Assembly (NCBI GenBank): GCA_000753945.1
Contig: JQOA01000216.1
Coordinates: 1 to 17,390, forward strand
DNA from: Smithella sp. D17
GTDB lineage: Bacteria > Desulfobacterota > Syntrophia > Syntrophales > Smithellaceae
Reading direction: 5' to 3'
DNA length: 17,390 nt
Shown: positions 14,988 through 17,390 of the stretch, one piece after another
Numbering within the stretch: the first letter of the stretch is position 1
Layout of the letters: every line of letters begins with the position of its first letter
Position numbers and translations under genes: made by a program
The notes under the pieces: model-generated
Databases searched by the model: none
What the model saw: the letters and a program-made list of their open reading frames with translations, nothing else
What the model was told of the DNA's origin: nothing

Positions 14988-15005
14988 TGTTATTAAGGAG
15001 GAAAT

Positions 15006-15542
15006 ATGAAAAAAAGTATAATGTTAGCAGTTATCTCAATAGTGCTTATGATGCCACAGGTATCATTTGCCAAGATTATTATTTCGGATGGTGATCTTGC
15101 CGCAATAACCGGTCAAGATAGTATTTCCATTGACATGAGTAAACTCAGGCCGTTAAGAAACGTCAGCAACCTGAGCATTATATGGGATGATGCCGATGGT
15201 TTTTCCGAATACACAGACCCGGGTTATTTCGGAACTACAGATTTTACTATAAGTGGCGAAACGACGAAATTTAATGGTTCCGTAACACTTGATATCACAT
15301 ACAATAATGGTGTTACATTAGTAAAAGCTACAACGCCGGAGATTATTATAGGCGGCACTACCGGTATGAATATAGATGCTACAATTAAACTGGGAACAGA
15401 TAATACACTTTCCGGTACACAGACACTGGGAGCCTTATATGTAGGTGGCATCAAGGCTGATATTCCTCCCGGTCAAGTGACGATAACCCTTCGCCCATAT
15501 TCTTACGGCATCTATGGTTCAGGCCTGTATTTTGCGCAGTAA
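15006..15542 (+). CDS. Small secreted beta-rich protein with LAAITGQ motif
   Basis: A 178-residue protein with a clear Sec signal peptide: MKKS, a hydrophobic core to about residue 19, and a likely cleavage after SFA (residue 22). Just after it comes DLAAITGQDSISID (residues 30-43), a motif of the LxxxTGQxxIxI type that I recall from small exported proteins of Gram-negative bacteria, including the DUF6160 group. The rest is rich in Thr, Gly, Ile and Val in short alternating stretches, with no cysteine and no further membrane segment, suggesting a beta-sandwich or fibre subunit. It ends in GIYGSGLYFAQ, an aromatic C-terminus that could serve as an export or assembly signal. A perfect AAGGAGG sits 4 nt before the ATG. 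It stands alone between divergent miaB and convergent rsmA. Function unknown. Confidence 0.85.
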   Translation: MKKSIMLAVISIVLMMPQVSFAKIIISDGDLAAITGQDSISIDMSKLRPLRNVSNLSIIWDDADGFSEYTDPGYFGTTDFTISGETTKFNGSVTLDITYNNGVTLVKATTPEIIIGGTTGMNIDATIKLGTDNTLSGTQTLGALYVGGIKADIPPGQVTITLRPYSYGIYGSGLYFAQ

Positions 15543-15591
15543 TATATTGTAAGAAAAGTATGGCCGGCAATAAATAGATTCTCCGACTATC

Positions 15592-16446
15592 TTATAAATG
15601 GTTTTGATTCTCTTTTAGAATATTACTCAGATACCCGAATTCCTTTGTGGAAAGAGTTTCGCTTCTTCTCCGGCCATCAATTCCTGCCATTTCCAGTGAT
15701 TCTTTTAAAAATGATTCTGAAATTTCTTCCAGTAATTTCGATTTTTTTAAATTATTAATCAGCATTTTCCGGCGTTGAGCAAAAGCATCTCTGACCAATT
15801 TTATAAAGAAATCTTCATCAGCCAGTTCTACTACAGGATTTTCCAGGAAAAATCCTTTCATTACCGATGACTCAACTTGGGGAACAGGATAAAAGCAACC
15901 GGCGGGAACATCCAAAATTTTTTCTACCATTGCAAACATCTGCAAAATCACGGAAGACACTCCATAATCCTTACCTCCGGGGACAGCTATCAATCGCTGA
16001 ACCACTTCCTTTTGCAACATTATCACAAAGGAATCTATAACCTTCCTAAAAGATAATAAACGAAACAACACCGGAGAGGAAATATTATATGGAATATTGC
16101 CAATAACTTTAATTTTCTGTTGTTCGTTTCCGGTAATCGTTCCGAAATCGAATTTCAAAATATCACCGGAATATATCTCTACATTGTTGTATTTCAATAA
16201 CTTATCTTTTAATACTCCAACCAATTTATTATCTACTTCCACCGCAATAAGTTTTGCGGCATTCTGAGCTAAAGCTTCCGTTAAGACACCGATCCCCGCT
16301 CCAATTTCCACAATAATATCATTTTTTGTCACCTGCGCTGTATCCGCAATTTGTCTGATAATGCCTTGATCAACAAGAAATGATTGCCCCAGATTTTTGC
16401 GTGGTTTAATTTCATAGCGACGGATTATTTCTTTAGGTGAAGTCAT
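15592..16446 (-). CDS. rsmA: 16S rRNA dimethyladenosine methyltransferase
   Basis: RsmA (KsgA) dimethylates two adjacent adenosines near the 3' end of 16S rRNA during small-subunit assembly. The 284-residue protein has KNLGQSFLVD at residues 17-26, the SAM-binding EIGAGIGVLTEAL at 47-59, and the catalytic NIPYNISSPVLF motif at 117-128. The C-terminal domain (RDAFAQRRKMLINNLK) fits the family. ATG 16446 begins MTSPKEIIRRYEIKPRK, a normal start, though the ribosome site is weak. It follows tsaD after 34 nt on the same strand and ends 49 nt from the convergent secreted-protein gene; no clear terminator is seen between them. Confidence 0.96.
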   Translation of the reverse strand: MTSPKEIIRRYEIKPRKNLGQSFLVDQGIIRQIADTAQVTKNDIIVEIGAGIGVLTEALAQNAAKLIAVEVDNKLVGVLKDKLLKYNNVEIYSGDILKFDFGTITGNEQQKIKVIGNIPYNISSPVLFRLLSFRKVIDSFVIMLQKEVVQRLIAVPGGKDYGVSSVILQMFAMVEKILDVPAGCFYPVPQVESSVMKGFFLENPVVELADEDFFIKLVRDAFAQRRKMLINNLKKSKLLEEISESFLKESLEMAGIDGRRRSETLSTKEFGYLSNILKENQNHL

Positions 16447-16480
16447 GACAATTTCTCTGATGAAAAAAAAATAACAAATA

Positions 16481-17390
16481 TTACGCTAAAGGCCAGCGGG
16501 ACACGGCGTTCAAATCCAGTGAATCTCTCCGGCCGTTTTTCAACATGATTTCTCCGATTGCCGCAATCATTGCCGCATTATCAGTGCATAACAAAACCGG
16601 GGGGATAAACAATTCGATATTTCGCTTGGCGGTTTCTTTTGCGAACTTTTCACGCAGCCTGCTGTTAGCCGCTACCCCGCCGCATACAACTATACGGCTG
16701 ACGCCATTGTCTTCTGCCGCTTTTATTGTTTTGTCCATTAACACATCCACTATCGCTTCCTGATAGCTTGCAGCTATATCAGGTAATTCTTCAGCGCTGG
16801 GATTCCGGCCGAGTTTTTTCAACATCGTCAGCAGGGAAGTTTTTAAACCACTGAAGCTGAAATCGATAGAATCTTTCATCGCACGGGGGAAAGCAACTTT
16901 CCGGGAATTGCCACTTTTGGCAATCCTGTCAATTACCACACCACCAGGATAACCAAGATTAAGAAGATTAGCGCCTTTATCAAATGCTTCTCCGGCAGCA
17001 TCATCGCGAGTTTGACCAAGGAGTTGAAAATTATGATAATCATTTACAAGATAAATATTGGTATGACCACCGGAAACAACCAAAGCCGCCAGAGGAAAAG
17101 ACGGCGCTTTTTCAGCAAGAAAAGCCGCGGCGATATGTCCTTCAATGTGATTTACACCAACGAAGGGAATATCCAAAGCATAAGCAAGAGCCTTGGCTGT
17201 GGATAAACCAATTAAAAGAGAGCCAACTAATCCGGGACCGCGAGTTACAGCAATGCCTTCTATTTCCTCAAGCGTCACATCGGCATCATTCAACGCCTGT
17301 TTTAGCACAATATATATAGCCTCAATGTGTTTGCGTGAGGCGATTTCAGGCACAACACCACCATAGAGAGAATGAACCGTTATTTGTGAA
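16481..17390 (-). CDS. tsaD: tRNA threonylcarbamoyladenosine transferase subunit TsaD, 5' end outside window
   Basis: TsaD transfers the threonylcarbamoyl group to A37 of ANN-decoding tRNAs, acting with TsaB, TsaC/Sua5 and TsaE. The frame is open to the right edge of the window, reading SQITVHSLYGGVVPEIASRKH, so the true start lies beyond 17390 and a GTG at 17353 is internal. HIEGH, the HxxxH metal-binding motif, follows VGVNH; VSGGHTN, DDAAGEAFDK, FSFSGLKTS and VCGGVAANSRLREK are family hallmarks of the ASKHA ATPase fold. Its C-terminus, DLNAVSRWPLA, is normal. It is upstream of rsmA in the same direction. Confidence 0.95.
   Translation of the reverse strand, partial: SQITVHSLYGGVVPEIASRKHIEAIYIVLKQALNDADVTLEEIEGIAVTRGPGLVGSLLIGLSTAKALAYALDIPFVGVNHIEGHIAAAFLAEKAPSFPLAALVVSGGHTNIYLVNDYHNFQLLGQTRDDAAGEAFDKGANLLNLGYPGGVVIDRIAKSGNSRKVAFPRAMKDSIDFSFSGLKTSLLTMLKKLGRNPSAEELPDIAASYQEAIVDVLMDKTIKAAEDNGVSRIVVCGGVAANSRLREKFAKETAKRNIELFIPPVLLCTDNAAMIAAIGEIMLKNGRRDSLDLNAVSRWPLA

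Larger units (their letters stand above)
14690..15005. other. Divergent intergenic region between miaB and the secreted-protein gene
   Basis: A 316-nt AT-rich region with no convincing ORF and no tRNA-like fold seen. The left part (14700-14760) holds candidate promoter elements for miaB on the minus strand. The part from 14848 to 14881 has tandem TATGAT boxes on the plus strand. A more GC-rich, hairpin-forming stretch follows at 14892-14953, then a TTGACA box and the ribosome site of the next gene. The stretch 14760-14845 shows nothing recognisable. Confidence 0.7.

Noticed and set aside
1..17390. CRISPR array, toxin-antitoxin, defence island, prophage, IS element, tRNA or rRNA
   Set aside because: Nothing with the required repeats, motifs or gene content was seen on either strand; nearly all DNA is accounted for by core metabolic and information-processing genes.

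Overview
The window is a dense block of bacterial housekeeping genes. The protein sequences and gene order (miaB, bifunctional nuclease, xerC, hslV, hslU, argB, argD, argF, argG, argH, argH-linked lipoprotein, dapA, dapB, folK) look most like a Gram-negative bacterium of the former Deltaproteobacteria (Desulfobacterota), perhaps near the Syntrophales/Syntrophobacterales. This is an inference from synteny and protein style, because no search could be run. DNA is AT-leaning, intergenic gaps are short, and several genes start with GTG or TTG.

Layout. (1) 1-7070, plus strand: 3' part of argF, then argG, argH, an LptM-like/FnIII lipoprotein, dapA, dapB, folK, a small membrane-anchored Cys-motif protein, an FSA-type transaldolase and pgsA, which is cut off. 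(2) 7070-14689, minus strand, read right to left: a disrupted miaB, a DUF151 bifunctional nuclease, xerC, hslV, hslU, argB, a three-hairpin spacer, argD and the 5' part of argF. (3) 14690-15005: a divergent intergenic region with candidate promoters and a candidate structured leader. (4) 15006-15542, plus strand: a small secreted protein with a TGQ motif. (5) 15592-17390, minus strand: rsmA/ksgA and the start-truncated tsaD.

The main structural observation is that argF is split. Its first 226 codons are on the minus strand at 7746-7069 and its last 76 codons are at 40-270 on the plus strand. The two parts share a perfect 38-bp inverted copy (1-38 and 7070-7107). Rejoined at that overlap they give one in-frame 302-residue ornithine carbamoyltransferase, and every gene from miaB to pgsA becomes co-directional. 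So 1-7069 appears inverted relative to 7070-14700. The copy begins at base 1 of the window, which favours an assembly or amplification chimera over a real inversion, but the sequence alone cannot decide. The same junction truncates pgsA. miaB also lacks about 35 nt, including the codon for one iron-sulfur cysteine.

Functionally, argB-D-F-G-H cover the arginine pathway from N-acetylglutamate to arginine, apart from argC and the deacetylation step. dapA and dapB start lysine/diaminopimelate synthesis, folK serves folate, pgsA phospholipids, hslUV proteolysis, xerC chromosome dimer resolution, and miaB, tsaD and rsmA tRNA/rRNA modification. I found no defence system, phage, IS element, CRISPR array, tRNA or rRNA. 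The accessory-looking parts are the secreted protein with its leader, the argB-argD hairpin cluster, and the two small envelope proteins.
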